A DNA stretch of 57,021 bases, taken from Gemmatimonadota bacterium. Its GTDB lineage: Bacteria > Gemmatimonadota > Gemmatimonadetes > Gemmatimonadales > Gemmatimonadaceae. Below, piece after piece: positions 25,589 to 34,236 of this stretch. Every line of letters starts with the position of its first letter. The stretch's first letter is position 1. A program made the translations under genes and the position numbers. The stretch spans positions 1 through 57,021 of the forward strand of contig JARIFA010000009.1 of assembly GCA_031127075.1 (NCBI GenBank), in the 5' to 3' direction. The notes beneath the pieces were generated by a model. The model was not told the origin of the DNA, did not search any database, and was given only the letters and a program-made list of their open reading frames with translations.

Positions 25589-27766
25589 ATGCCTCGCGCC
25601 GAACGTCCCCCCGTCGGATCGGCTCACACGTCGCCGTCGACCATCGTGCATCATCCCGAGCGGATGGTGCAGGCGCACGGCGTGCTCCTCGTCGTCGCGG
25701 AGCCCCACGCACAGGTGATGCAAATCAGCGCGAACGCGCCGCTGCATTTCGGGTGGTCGATCGATACCATCGTCGGGCAGGGCATCGACCGCTTCGGGAC
25801 GGAGCTCGCGCACGCGGTACGGCAATGGACCGAGGCGGGCTCGCTCACCCTCGCCATCCCCCGGCGCGTCCGACTCACCACGGCGACCGGGATCACCACC
25901 GCACTCGTCACGATGCATCGCCCCGGCACGGGGAGCGTGCTCGTCGAGCTCGAGGACCTCCGGAAGACACCGCCGAAGCGCACGCCGCCGCTCACGGCAC
26001 GGCTCACCGATCTCGTCGCCCGGCTCAGCGCCGCGCATTCCATCACCGCGCTCGCTGACCTCGTCGTCACCGAACTCCGCGAGCTCACGGGATTCGATCG
26101 CGTCGTGATGCAGCGCTGGGACGTCGCGGGCCACGCGGAAGTGATCGCCGAGGCGCGCCGCCGCACGTTGGTGCCACATCTGCATCGGCGCGTCCCGGCG
26201 CACGCGGTCCACGCGGCGACGCGCGCGCATCAGCTGCGCCACCGGACGCATCTCGCGGTGGACCTCCACGCCGATCCCGTCGCGATGTATCCCGCCGCGG
26301 CGCCGGAGGGCCGGTCGACCGATCTCGGCGCGGCCGCCTTGCTCGCGCTCCCCCCGGCAGAGCGCGCGCAGCTCGTCACCGATGGCGTTGGGGCGCTCTT
26401 CGAGGTCTCCCTGTTGCACGAGGGCCGCGTCTGGGGGCTCCTCCGCTGCACGCACGGGAGCGCTCGCTACCTGACGGTCGAGGTCCGCGCGGCGATCGAA
26501 CTCCTCGCCGAGGTCGTCTCCACCCGCATCTCGGCGCTCGAACACTACGCGGAGGCGCAGGCGGAGGTGCTCGTGCGCCGCCTCGAACATCGCCTCATCG
26601 AGGCCACGTCGGCCGACGGCGACTGGCAGCGGGCGCTCTTCGAGACGCCGCGGCAGCTGCTGCAGCCGCTCGGTGCGACCGGTGCCGCACTGCGCTTCGA
26701 CGGTGAGATCCACACCACCGGCGATGCCCCCGCCGTCGTCGACCTCCAACGCCTCTTCGCCCATCTCGACACGCTGCCGATGGCAGGGGTCTTCGCCAGC
26801 GCCGCGATCGGGAAGGAGCATCCGCCCCTCGCCGGGATGTCATGCGCCGCCGCCGGTGTCCTCGCCGTGCGCATCGGGGCGGCCCGCGGGGAATACCTCG
26901 CCTGGTTCCGGCGCGAGCAACCGCACGACGTCATCTGGAGCGGCCCAGGGCCCGCCGGGCGATCGGGGACGGCGCCCACCGCCGACCCCACCTGGCGCGA
27001 GCACGTGCGCGAGACCGCGCTGCCCTGGCGGATGCGGGAGTGCGCGATCGCGAAGGCGATCGGCGCGTCGGTGGCGGACATCGTCACGCAGCTCCGCTCC
27101 GTCCGGGTGCTCATCGCCGAACGTCAACTGCGGAAGATGCACGGCGCGGTCGAAGCGATGGACGAACCGTGCGTCGTCACCGACGCCGACGGCGACATCC
27201 TCCTGATCAACTCCGCCGTCGGGCGGCTCATCGGTGGGCCGCATCGGCAACTCGAGACGCTGGACGATCTCGCCGCGGCCTTCACCGATGCGGAGGGGAC
27301 CGCCGCGATGCTGGCGACCCTGCTGGTGGACCGTCGCCCCTGGCGCGGCGAGGTCCGCCTCACCCCGCGCGGGCACGACGCCGGCACGCCGGTCGCGGTG
27401 CGCGCCGATCCGATCCCCGGGGTCGACGGCGGGCTCCTCGGCGTCGTCGTGATGCTCACCGACCTCAGCGAGCGACACGAAGCGGAGGTCGCGCGTGATC
27501 GGTTGCAGCGCCTGATCCTCGCCGCGCAGCGTCCGGGCGGTGCACCCGGTGACGCTCCACCGGCCCCGCCGACGGTGCAGGCGCTCGTCTCCGCGATCTG
27601 GGCGAATGCCGGCGTCGCGGTGAGCGAGATCGCCGACAGCGCCGATGCCGCCTCTATCGCGCCGCTGCTGCAGGAGGTCGAGGCCGCCACCGAGCACGCG
27701 GTCCGACTCTCGGCGATCCTCGGGCGCTTCACACTGGATCCGGGTCCGACCCCCGACGGCGAGTAG
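25589..27766 (+). CDS. Bacteriophytochrome-like PAS-GAF-PHY-PAS protein without bilin-binding residues
   Basis: A 725-residue protein with the photosensory core of bacteriophytochromes. PAS is about 19-125 (V-Q-A-H-G-V-L-L, Q-I-S-A-N-A), GAF about 140-315 (L-T-G-F-D-R-V-V, E-V-I-A-E-A-R-R, V-W-G-L-L-R-C-T-H), PHY about 330-505 (G-E-Y-L-A-W-F-R-R-E) and a further PAS about 515-640. There is no histidine-kinase domain. The N-terminal chromophore Cys is absent (no Cys before residue 287). The PASDIP motif is PAHAVH (203-208), losing the Asp. The pyrrole-water His is Glu258, and PRxSF in the PHY tongue is APTAD. Architecture equals Rhodopseudomonas BphP1 and Bradyrhizobium BphP, which act on PpsR. 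It therefore may be a light-blind PpsR partner or sense another ligand (inference). It is divergent from hemC and convergent on hemY (6-base gap). Confidence 0.85.
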   Translation: MPRAERPPVGSAHTSPSTIVHHPERMVQAHGVLLVVAEPHAQVMQISANAPLHFGWSIDTIVGQGIDRFGTELAHAVRQWTEAGSLTLAIPRRVRLTTATGITTALVTMHRPGTGSVLVELEDLRKTPPKRTPPLTARLTDLVARLSAAHSITALADLVVTELRELTGFDRVVMQRWDVAGHAEVIAEARRRTLVPHLHRRVPAHAVHAATRAHQLRHRTHLAVDLHADPVAMYPAAAPEGRSTDLGAAALLALPPAERAQLVTDGVGALFEVSLLHEGRVWGLLRCTHGSARYLTVEVRAAIELLAEVVSTRISALEHYAEAQAEVLVRRLEHRLIEATSADGDWQRALFETPRQLLQPLGATGAALRFDGEIHTTGDAPAVVDLQRLFAHLDTLPMAGVFASAAIGKEHPPLAGMSCAAAGVLAVRIGAARGEYLAWFRREQPHDVIWSGPGPAGRSGTAPTADPTWREHVRETALPWRMRECAIAKAIGASVADIVTQLRSVRVLIAERQLRKMHGAVEAMDEPCVVTDADGDILLINSAVGRLIGGPHRQLETLDDLAAAFTDAEGTAAMLATLLVDRRPWRGEVRLTPRGHDAGTPVAVRADPIPGVDGGLLGVVVMLTDLSERHEAEVARDRLQRLILAAQRPGGAPGDAPPAPPTVQALVSAIWANAGVAVSEIADSADAASIAPLLQEVEAATEHAVRLSAILGRFTLDPGPTPDGE

Positions 27767-27772
27767 CCGCGG

Positions 27773-29182
27773 TCAGACCGTGAGCGGCATCCCGTGCGGG
27801 GTGCCGCGTCGTCCGCCGCTCGTCACGCCGCGCTCCTGCACGATCCGCATCGCGAGGTGCTGCCCCTGCGCGAGGCAGTCGCCGAGCGACACGCCGCCCC
27901 GCCACTGCCCACCCAGATAAAGCCCGGGATGCTCCGACTCGATGCGGAGCGCGGCGCCGACCACGCGCTCGTGGCCGAGCGCGTACTGCGGGATCGCCTG
28001 CGGCCAGATCTGATGCGCCACGAGCGTCGGGGCGCCGCGCACGCCGAGCAGCGCCTGCAGGTCCGCGAGCACGCGCGGCAGGACGGCGTCCGTCGACATC
28101 CGGCCGATCTCCGGTGCGCGCTGGCCACCGAGGAAGCAGGTGATGAGGACCTGCCCGTCCGGCGCGCGCCCCGGGAAGAGCGAGGAGGAGAAGATCGCCC
28201 CGAGGAGGGTGCGGCCCTCCACGGCAGGGCAGAGCATCCCGAAGCCGTCGAGCGGATGTGCGACGGCGTCGCGCGGAAAGCCGAGCGCCAACGTCGCGAC
28301 GGGCGGATGTTCGACGCGCTCGATCGGCTGCAGCGCCTGACGGACCTCCCACGGCAGATCAATCGCGTGGAGTGCGTGCGCGGGACCGGCGTAACAGACC
28401 GCATCGGCGGTGAGCCGCGACTCGGCGCCGTCCGCGTCGACGATGGTGACGTGCCAGCCGTCCTCGGACGGCTGCACCGCGGTCACGCGCGTACGCAACC
28501 GGATGCGGCCGCGGAGCGCTTCAGCCATCGCCTTCGGCAGGGTGCCGAGTCCTTCGCGGAAGCTCGTGATGCCGCGGTGCCGCACGACGCCGGCGCGTGC
28601 GCGCGCCTCCCGGAAGCCGCCCAGGAGCACGGAGCCGTGGCGCCGCTCCGCGTGGAAGAGCATCGGCATCGCGTGGCGCGCCGAGAGACGGTCCGGGTCG
28701 CCGGCATAGATCCCCGAGACGAACGGGGCGACGAGATAGGTGAGCACCTCGGCGCCGAGGCGTCGACGCACGAGAGACGCGATCGATTCGTCCTCCGGAT
28801 CACGCACCGGCGTCACCCAGGGCTCGCGGAGGAGGCGCCACTTGGCGCCGCGGGAGAGCGCGCGTGAGGTGAGGAGACTCGCCGGGCCCGACGGCAGCGC
28901 CACCGGCGCCCCGTCGCGGACGATGAACCGACGCTTCGCCGTCGGCGACGGGAGCACGCGGTCGCCCGCCAGACCGAGGCGCGTGATGAGCGCCTCAAGG
29001 GTCGGCGTGGCGCTCAACGAGGTCGGTCCGGATTCGACGAGGAAGCCGTCCACCCGACGGGTCGTGACCACGCCCCCCACACGGGCGCTGGCCTCGAGCA
29101 CTGTCACGTCGACGCCCTGGTCACGGAGTTCGAGCGCGGCGCTCAACCCCGTCACCCCGGCCCCGATCACGACGACGCGCAT
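27773..29182 (-). CDS. hemY: Protoporphyrinogen oxidase, HemY/PPOX type
   Basis: A 469-residue FAD enzyme of the oxygen-dependent PPOX family, which oxidises protoporphyrinogen IX to protoporphyrin IX. It starts V-V-V-I-G-A-G-V-T-G-L-S-A-A-L-E-L, followed by V-L-E-A-S-A-R-V-G-G-V. It also has V-E-S-G-P-T-S-L, A-P-F-V-S-G-I-Y-A-G-D-P and a C-terminal FAD contact P-G-L-Y-L-G-G-Q-W-R-G-G-V-S. It is the last gene of the bchG-to-hemY operon, four bases after hemF. The flavoprotein type, not the HemG flavodoxin or HemJ type, is clear from sequence. It delivers protoporphyrin IX at the branch to magnesium chelatase. Confidence 0.94.
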   Translation of the reverse strand: MRVVVIGAGVTGLSAALELRDQGVDVTVLEASARVGGVVTTRRVDGFLVESGPTSLSATPTLEALITRLGLAGDRVLPSPTAKRRFIVRDGAPVALPSGPASLLTSRALSRGAKWRLLREPWVTPVRDPEDESIASLVRRRLGAEVLTYLVAPFVSGIYAGDPDRLSARHAMPMLFHAERRHGSVLLGGFREARARAGVVRHRGITSFREGLGTLPKAMAEALRGRIRLRTRVTAVQPSEDGWHVTIVDADGAESRLTADAVCYAGPAHALHAIDLPWEVRQALQPIERVEHPPVATLALGFPRDAVAHPLDGFGMLCPAVEGRTLLGAIFSSSLFPGRAPDGQVLITCFLGGQRAPEIGRMSTDAVLPRVLADLQALLGVRGAPTLVAHQIWPQAIPQYALGHERVVGAALRIESEHPGLYLGGQWRGGVSLGDCLAQGQHLAMRIVQERGVTSGGRRGTPHGMPLTV

Positions 29183-29186
29183 CCGC

Positions 29187-30152
29187 TCAGGCCTCGTCGA
29201 CCCAGTCGCGCGGGGCGAGCATCGCGGCGAGCTCCGCTTCGATCGATCCCGGCGCGGGCTCTTGGTACGGCGCCCATGCAGCCAGTGGCGGAAGTGACAT
29301 CAGGACGCTCTCCGTGCGCGCGCCGGTCTGCAGCCCGAAGATGGTGCCGCGGTCGTGCACGAGGTTGAACTCCACATAGCGCCCGCGGCGATAGAGCTGC
29401 AGCGCCTTGTCGCGCTCGGTGTACGGGAGATCGCGGCGCGCGTGGACGATTGGGCCATACGCGTCATCGAGGGCGCGGCCGATGGTCGTCACGTAGGCGT
29501 GCAGGGCATCGGGGGCGAAGTGGAACGGCCCCTCATTCGGACGCAGGTGATCGAAGAAGACGCCGCCGACGCCGCGTGCCTCGTTGGCGCGATGCAGGTT
29601 GCGGAAGTATTCATCGCACCACGCCTTGTGAGCGGGGTAGAGCCGCGGATCGTGCGCATCACACGCCCACTTCAGCGAGCGGTGGAAGTGCCGGGCGTCC
29701 TCGGGGAACGGATGCATCGGCGTGAGGTCGGTGCCGCCGCCGTACCAGGCGTCGTGCAAGCGGCCGTCGGCATCGGTGAGCTCGAAGTACCGGACATTGA
29801 GATGGATGGTCGGCACCATCGGGGACCGCGGATGCACCACCACGCTGACGCCCGTCGCGAAGAAATACGGGGTCGCGTCCGCCGGCACGTTCCCGCCGAG
29901 CCGCTTGGCGGCCTCCGGCGGGAGGATCCCTTCGACGAGCGCGCGGTTCACGCCGGCCTTCTCGAAGACGGCGCCGTCGCTGAGGAGGCGCGAGCGACCC
30001 CCGCCACCGCCCTGACGGTCCCACGCCGCTTCAGAGAAGTGCCCGCCGTCGAGGCGCTCGAGGAACGTCGTGATCTCGTCCTGCAGCTGCGCGGTCCAAG
30101 CCGCCATCAGGTCGCGGCGCGCCGTGCGGGTGAGCCCCTTCGCCATCGTCAT
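29187..30152 (-). CDS. hemF: Oxygen-dependent coproporphyrinogen-III oxidase
   Basis: A 321-residue enzyme that converts coproporphyrinogen III to protoporphyrinogen IX with O2. The sequence has the family hallmarks F-A-T-G-V-S-V-V-V-H-P-R-S-P, H-L-N-V-R-Y-F-E-L, W-Y-G-G-G-T-D-L-T-P, F-H-R-S-L-K-W-A-C-D, and R-R-G-R-Y-V-E-F-N-L-V-H-D-R-G-T. ATG at 30152 overlaps the hemE stop (ATGA); upstream in-frame codons read into hemE. Use of HemF fits an organism that makes bacteriochlorophyll in air, as does AcsF in the same cluster. Confidence 0.96.
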   Translation of the reverse strand: MTMAKGLTRTARRDLMAAWTAQLQDEITTFLERLDGGHFSEAAWDRQGGGGGRSRLLSDGAVFEKAGVNRALVEGILPPEAAKRLGGNVPADATPYFFATGVSVVVHPRSPMVPTIHLNVRYFELTDADGRLHDAWYGGGTDLTPMHPFPEDARHFHRSLKWACDAHDPRLYPAHKAWCDEYFRNLHRANEARGVGGVFFDHLRPNEGPFHFAPDALHAYVTTIGRALDDAYGPIVHARRDLPYTERDKALQLYRRGRYVEFNLVHDRGTIFGLQTGARTESVLMSLPPLAAWAPYQEPAPGSIEAELAAMLAPRDWVDEA

Positions 30153-31225
30153 CGTGCCGCCTCCGCGGACTGTGCCGCCGCCATCGCCCCGCGCGAGTCC
30201 CACGCCTGTACCGTCTCGATGAACGCCTTCGCGTGCGCCACCGGGACATCAGGCAGGATCCCGTGCCCGAGGTTCGCGATGTAGCCGGGCCCGTCGATCG
30301 CCGCGAGCATCGTGCGGGTGCGCTCGCGGATCACGTCCGGGGCCGCGTAGAGCGTGCACGGATCAAGGTTCCCCTGCACGCCGCAGCGCCGCGTGTCCGC
30401 GACGCCGCGCGCCCAGGCCGCATCGGTGTGCCAGTCGACGCCGAGCACGTCGCACCCCGTGGCCTCGGCGATTTCGCCGAGTGCCCAGCCGGCGCCGGGC
30501 GCGAAGGCGATCACCGGAACGCCGGCGGTCTTCGCGATGCGCGCCGCCCGCGCCATGTACGGGAGGGCGAACTCGCGGTACTCGCGCGGGCCGAGCGAGC
30601 CAGCCCACGAGTCGAAGAGCTGCAGCGCCTGCGCGCCCGCGGCGGCCTGCGCGACGAGGAAGCGGCCGACGTTGTCCGCGAGCCGCCTGAGCAGCGCGTG
30701 CGCGAACTCCGGATCGGCGAAGAGGAGCTTCTTCGCGATGCTGAACGACTTCGTCCCCTTCCCTTCGGTCATATACGCGAAGAGCGTCCACGGCGAGCCG
30801 GCGAAACCGATGAGCGGGACGCGGCCGTCGAGTTCGCGGCGCGTCATCCGCAGCGCGTCGAGATGGTAGCGCAGCCCCTCCTCGGGCTCAACGTCACGCA
30901 GGCGCGCGAGGTCGCGCATCGTGCGCACGGGGTCGGAGAACTGCGGCCCCACTCCCTCGTCGACGGTGAGGTCCATCCCCATCGCATCGGGGATGACGAG
31001 GATGTCGGAGAAGATGATGGCGGCATCGACGCCGATGAGGTCCACCGGCTGGAGCGTCACCTCGGTGGCGAGCTCCGGCGTCCGGCACATCGTGAGGAAG
31101 TCGGCCTTCGCACGCACCGCGCGGTATTCGGGCAGGTAGCGACCGGCCTGGCGCATCATCCAGACGGGCGGGCGCTCAACCGGTTCACGACGGAGGGCGC
31201 GGAGGAAGAGATCGTTCGTGGCCAT
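30149..31225 (-). CDS. hemE: Uroporphyrinogen decarboxylase
   Basis: A 358-residue enzyme that removes four carboxyls from uroporphyrinogen III. It begins with A-T-N-D-L-F-L-R-A-L, then W-M-M-R-Q-A-G-R-Y-L-P-E-Y-R, the standard signature, G-F-A-G-S-P-W-T-L-F, and A-N-L-G-H-G-I-L-P-D near the end. The start codon at 31225 shares a base with the hemA stop (TGATG). Length and all motifs are normal. Confidence 0.97.
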   Translation of the reverse strand: MATNDLFLRALRREPVERPPVWMMRQAGRYLPEYRAVRAKADFLTMCRTPELATEVTLQPVDLIGVDAAIIFSDILVIPDAMGMDLTVDEGVGPQFSDPVRTMRDLARLRDVEPEEGLRYHLDALRMTRRELDGRVPLIGFAGSPWTLFAYMTEGKGTKSFSIAKKLLFADPEFAHALLRRLADNVGRFLVAQAAAGAQALQLFDSWAGSLGPREYREFALPYMARAARIAKTAGVPVIAFAPGAGWALGEIAEATGCDVLGVDWHTDAAWARGVADTRRCGVQGNLDPCTLYAAPDVIRERTRTMLAAIDGPGYIANLGHGILPDVPVAHAKAFIETVQAWDSRGAMAAAQSAEAAR

Positions 31226-32547
31226 CAGTGGCTCCGGGGGGAGGGACGCCGACCGCGCGGCCGGCTGCGGTCGGATGCCGGGGCCGGCATCGGCCCCGCG
31301 AAAAGGGAATCCAGCGTGAGATGGAACGCCTGCAGCGCCTCGCCGTGGGCGATGGCGGTGCGGAGCTTCGTCATCGGACGGGCGAGGAGTTTCGCGACGA
31401 TACGGTCGGTCGCGTGGTCCGCCACCGCATCCCCCGCCGCGAAGGTGAGCTCGCGGCGACAGATCTCCGTGAGCGCCTCGGCGAGCGGGCGGATCGCCTC
31501 GCGAGCCGCGGCCACCGCCACCCATTCGATGAAGCTGGCCAGCTCGGCCTCGACGATCGACTCCGCCGCGGGCGCCGACGACTTCCGCGCCTCCTCGGCT
31601 TGGAGCACCGGGAGGTGCAACGCGTCGAGGTCCGCCACGGTGATCGCCGGGACGCCGTGCAGCGCCGGGTCGATGTTGCGTGGCATCGAGAGGTCCATCA
31701 GGAGGAGCGGGTAGGTGCCGGTACCGCAGTTGGCGCGTGCCACCGCGAGCGCCGATGCCGTGACGACCGGCTCGTGCGAGCCCGTCGCGGCGATCGCGAC
31801 GTCCGCCATCGCCACCTCGACGTGCAAGGCTTCGTAGGGTGCGGCGCGGCCGCCGACCTCTGCCGCCAGCGTGTGCGCCCGCTTCGGCGAGCGATTGATG
31901 CAGACGACGTCGCGGGCACCCAGCTTCGCGAGCTGACGCGCGACCGACTGGCCGGTCTTCCCGCAGCCGATCACCACGAGCCGCGCATGCGCGAGGTTGC
32001 CGAACCGGTCGTGTGCGACGGCGGCGGCCTCTGCGCCGACCGAGCGCCGGCCCGCGGTGAGCGCCGTTTCCGCGTGCACCCGTTTGCCGGCGCGCAGCGC
32101 GGTCTCGAAGAGGCGGTGCAGCACGGACCCGGCCGCCCCGGCGTCCGCCGCCTCGCGGTACGACTGCCGGAGCTGGCCAAGAATCTGTCCGTCCCCCATC
32201 ACCTGCGACTCGAGCCCGCTCGCGATGCGCAGCACGCGGCGCGCGACGTCGAGCCCGGCGCGCCGCTGCGCCACCCCGAGGAGCGCCTTCGCCCCGGCCC
32301 GGTTCCCCATCCAGACCCGCGCGATCGCGTCGACCGCGTCGTCGAAGGCGACCGTGCTGGCCGGATCGTGCCCGGCCGTCCAGGCGTAGATCTCGCTGCG
32401 GTTGCAGGTGGCGACCGCGACGAGCTCACGAACCCCGGCCGGCAGTGCCGTCGTGTGCAGCCGGAGGATCCGCTCGGGTGAGAGATGGAACCGCTCCCGC
32501 GTCGCGACGTTCGCGTGGCGGAAGTCGACCGCGATGGAAATCAGCAT
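31225..32547 (-). CDS. hemA: Glutamyl-tRNA reductase
   Basis: A 440-residue enzyme that reduces glutamyl-tRNA to glutamate-1-semialdehyde with NADPH, the committed step of the C5 route. The catalytic Cys48 is in V-A-T-C-N-R-S-E-I-Y. S-G-L-E-S-Q-V-M-G-D-G-Q-I-L-G-Q and the nucleotide site V-V-I-G-C-G-K-T-G-Q are present, then L-L-M-D-L-S-M-P-R-N-I-D-P. With hemL it shows that this phototroph makes 5-aminolevulinate from glutamate, unlike Rhodobacter, which uses a condensing ALA synthase. It starts four bases after tspO and overlaps hemE. Confidence 0.96.
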   Translation of the reverse strand: MLISIAVDFRHANVATRERFHLSPERILRLHTTALPAGVRELVAVATCNRSEIYAWTAGHDPASTVAFDDAVDAIARVWMGNRAGAKALLGVAQRRAGLDVARRVLRIASGLESQVMGDGQILGQLRQSYREAADAGAAGSVLHRLFETALRAGKRVHAETALTAGRRSVGAEAAAVAHDRFGNLAHARLVVIGCGKTGQSVARQLAKLGARDVVCINRSPKRAHTLAAEVGGRAAPYEALHVEVAMADVAIAATGSHEPVVTASALAVARANCGTGTYPLLLMDLSMPRNIDPALHGVPAITVADLDALHLPVLQAEEARKSSAPAAESIVEAELASFIEWVAVAAAREAIRPLAEALTEICRRELTFAAGDAVADHATDRIVAKLLARPMTKLRTAIAHGEALQAFHLTLDSLFAGPMPAPASDRSRPRGRRPSPRSH

Positions 32548-32551
32548 CGGG

Positions 32552-33040
32552 TCACCTCGTGTGGAAGGGACCGTTCAGCTTCACGACGGTCCAGTTGAGG
32601 TAGGTGGCGATGGCGACCCAACCGAGGTACGGCGCGAACCAGATCCCCGCCGCGTAGGCGAGGGGCCGCGTGGTCCAGTACATCAGAAAGATCGAACACC
32701 AAAAAGGAACGACCTGCCGCAGCGCCCAATCGGGCCGCCGCCGTCGGAAGAAGAGCCAGCTCCACCAGACGTTGCCGAGCGCGTTGATGAGGCAGGCCAC
32801 CAGAAAGGTCCGCCGCTCGCCCGGCGTCCCGCCGCCGCGCCAGGCGATGACGCCGCCGGTCCCCGTGCAGACGAAGACCGTCGTCCAGATCGGGCCGAAA
32901 AGCGCGTCGGGCGGTTTCCACCACGGCTGGCGCAGCGCTCGATACCACGGCCCGATGTCCGTGACGAGCGCGCCGGCCACGGCGACCGCGCTCCAGAACG
33001 CGATCGCCGCCGTAACGGGGAGCCAGACCGCCGGATCCAT
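32552..33040 (-). CDS. tspO: TspO/MBR-family tryptophan-rich sensory protein
   Basis: A 162-residue membrane protein with five hydrophobic helices and many Trp residues. The hallmark P-W-Y-x-x-L-x-Q-P-W-W-K-P-P, then F-G-P-I-W-T, and late N-A-L-G-N-V-W-W-S-W-L-F-F are typical of TspO. In Rhodobacter sphaeroides TspO sits in the outer membrane, binds porphyrins and lowers photosynthesis gene expression. Placement here inside the operon, after bchP (overlap of one base) and before hemA, supports a role in tetrapyrrole balance. The effect in this organism is inferred. Confidence 0.93.
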   Translation of the reverse strand: MDPAVWLPVTAAIAFWSAVAVAGALVTDIGPWYRALRQPWWKPPDALFGPIWTTVFVCTGTGGVIAWRGGGTPGERRTFLVACLINALGNVWWSWLFFRRRRPDWALRQVVPFWCSIFLMYWTTRPLAYAAGIWFAPYLGWVAIATYLNWTVVKLNGPFHTR

Positions 33041-34236
33041 CAGGTCGTCGCGAGCCCAGTGAGGTGCGCAAGGTTCTTGAAGAAGATCCGGACATGGGAG
33101 AGCGGCTTGGCCCGCACGAGCCGCTTCCGCATGTACGCGTCGAAGGTGAGCTGCTGCACGTCGCGGTCGCGGCAGATCGCCACGAAGCGCTCGCGACGCG
33201 CGTCGGAGGTGTACCAGAAGCGCTGCATCACGTCGAGCACCCAGAAGACCTGCCCGTGCGCCCGCATGAAGCGACGACGCGCCGAAGCGAGCGCGGTGGT
33301 GCGACCGGTCGCGAGCGCCTGCTCGACGGCGTCGGCGGCGAAGCGGCCACCGGTCATCGCGTAGAAGATCCCCTCGCCGCTCGCGGGCGCGACGACGCCC
33401 GCGGCATCACCGGCGAGCACGACTTCACGGCCATCGTCCCACCGCGGCAGCGGATGGAGCGGGATCGGGGCCCCCTCGCGACGGATCGTCTCCACCTGGT
33501 CGAGTCCGGTGTCGGCGCGGAGCTTCGCGACCGATTCCTTGAGCCCGAACCCCCGCTGGAGCGAGCCAGTGCCGATGCTCGTCGTCTTCCCGTGCGGGAA
33601 GATCCAAGCGTAGAAGTCGGGCGAGAGCGGCCCCTGGTAGTAGACGTCACAGCGGTCGTGCGCGAAGACGCGGCTGTCGGTCTCCGGTGACTTCACGATC
33701 TCGTGGTACGCGAAGACGAACTTCCCCTCGTCGGCGCGCGGGACACACTGCCGCGCCACCTGTGAGAGCGCGCCGTCCGCGCCGATGATGAAGCGCGTGC
33801 GCACCGACCGCTCCTCGCCGTGCCGCGAGCGGCCGTCGGTGTAGTGCACCCGCGCGACGCCGTCGCCGTCATGGGTGCGCCGGACGAACGCCCCGAGCCG
33901 GCGCTCCGCCCCGGCGCTTGCCGCGCGGGCCCGCAGCCACTCGTCGAAGACGTCGCGGTCGACCATCCCCACGAAGCCGTCGCCGACCGGGATGTCCACC
34001 GTCTGCCCCTTCGGCGAGATCATCCGCGCTTCATTAATGCGCGCCACCAGAAGCGACTCCGGCACCTCGAAGTCCGAGAGGAGCTGCGGCGGCACCGCCC
34101 CGCCGCACGGCTTCACCCGCCACGCGCGGTCGAGGAGCAGCACCTTCCGGCCCTTCCGTGCGAGGTCGTGCGCCGCCGTCGCGCCCGCCGGCCCGCCGCC
34201 CACCACCACTACGTCGTACGTCGTCTCGAGGATCAT
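33040..34236 (-). CDS. bchP: Geranylgeranyl bacteriochlorophyll reductase
   Basis: A 398-residue FAD protein that reduces the geranylgeranyl tail to phytyl. It opens with Y-D-V-V-V-V-G-G-G-P-A-G-A-T-A-A, then L-L-L-D-R, K-P-C-G-G-A-V-P-P near residue 50, and the FAD motif V-L-A-G-D-A-A-G-V-V-A-P-A-S-G-E-G-I. The region W-I-F-P-H-G-K-T-T-S-I-G-T-G is typical for BchP/ChlP. The start at 34236 shares a base with the bciB stop; the far longer upstream reading is bciB in another frame. It follows bchG, with two genes in between, in the same operon, so both tail steps are co-expressed. Confidence 0.95.
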   Translation of the reverse strand: MILETTYDVVVVGGGPAGATAAHDLARKGRKVLLLDRAWRVKPCGGAVPPQLLSDFEVPESLLVARINEARMISPKGQTVDIPVGDGFVGMVDRDVFDEWLRARAASAGAERRLGAFVRRTHDGDGVARVHYTDGRSRHGEERSVRTRFIIGADGALSQVARQCVPRADEGKFVFAYHEIVKSPETDSRVFAHDRCDVYYQGPLSPDFYAWIFPHGKTTSIGTGSLQRGFGLKESVAKLRADTGLDQVETIRREGAPIPLHPLPRWDDGREVVLAGDAAGVVAPASGEGIFYAMTGGRFAADAVEQALATGRTTALASARRRFMRAHGQVFWVLDVMQRFWYTSDARRERFVAICRDRDVQQLTFDAYMRKRLVRAKPLSHVRIFFKNLAHLTGLATT

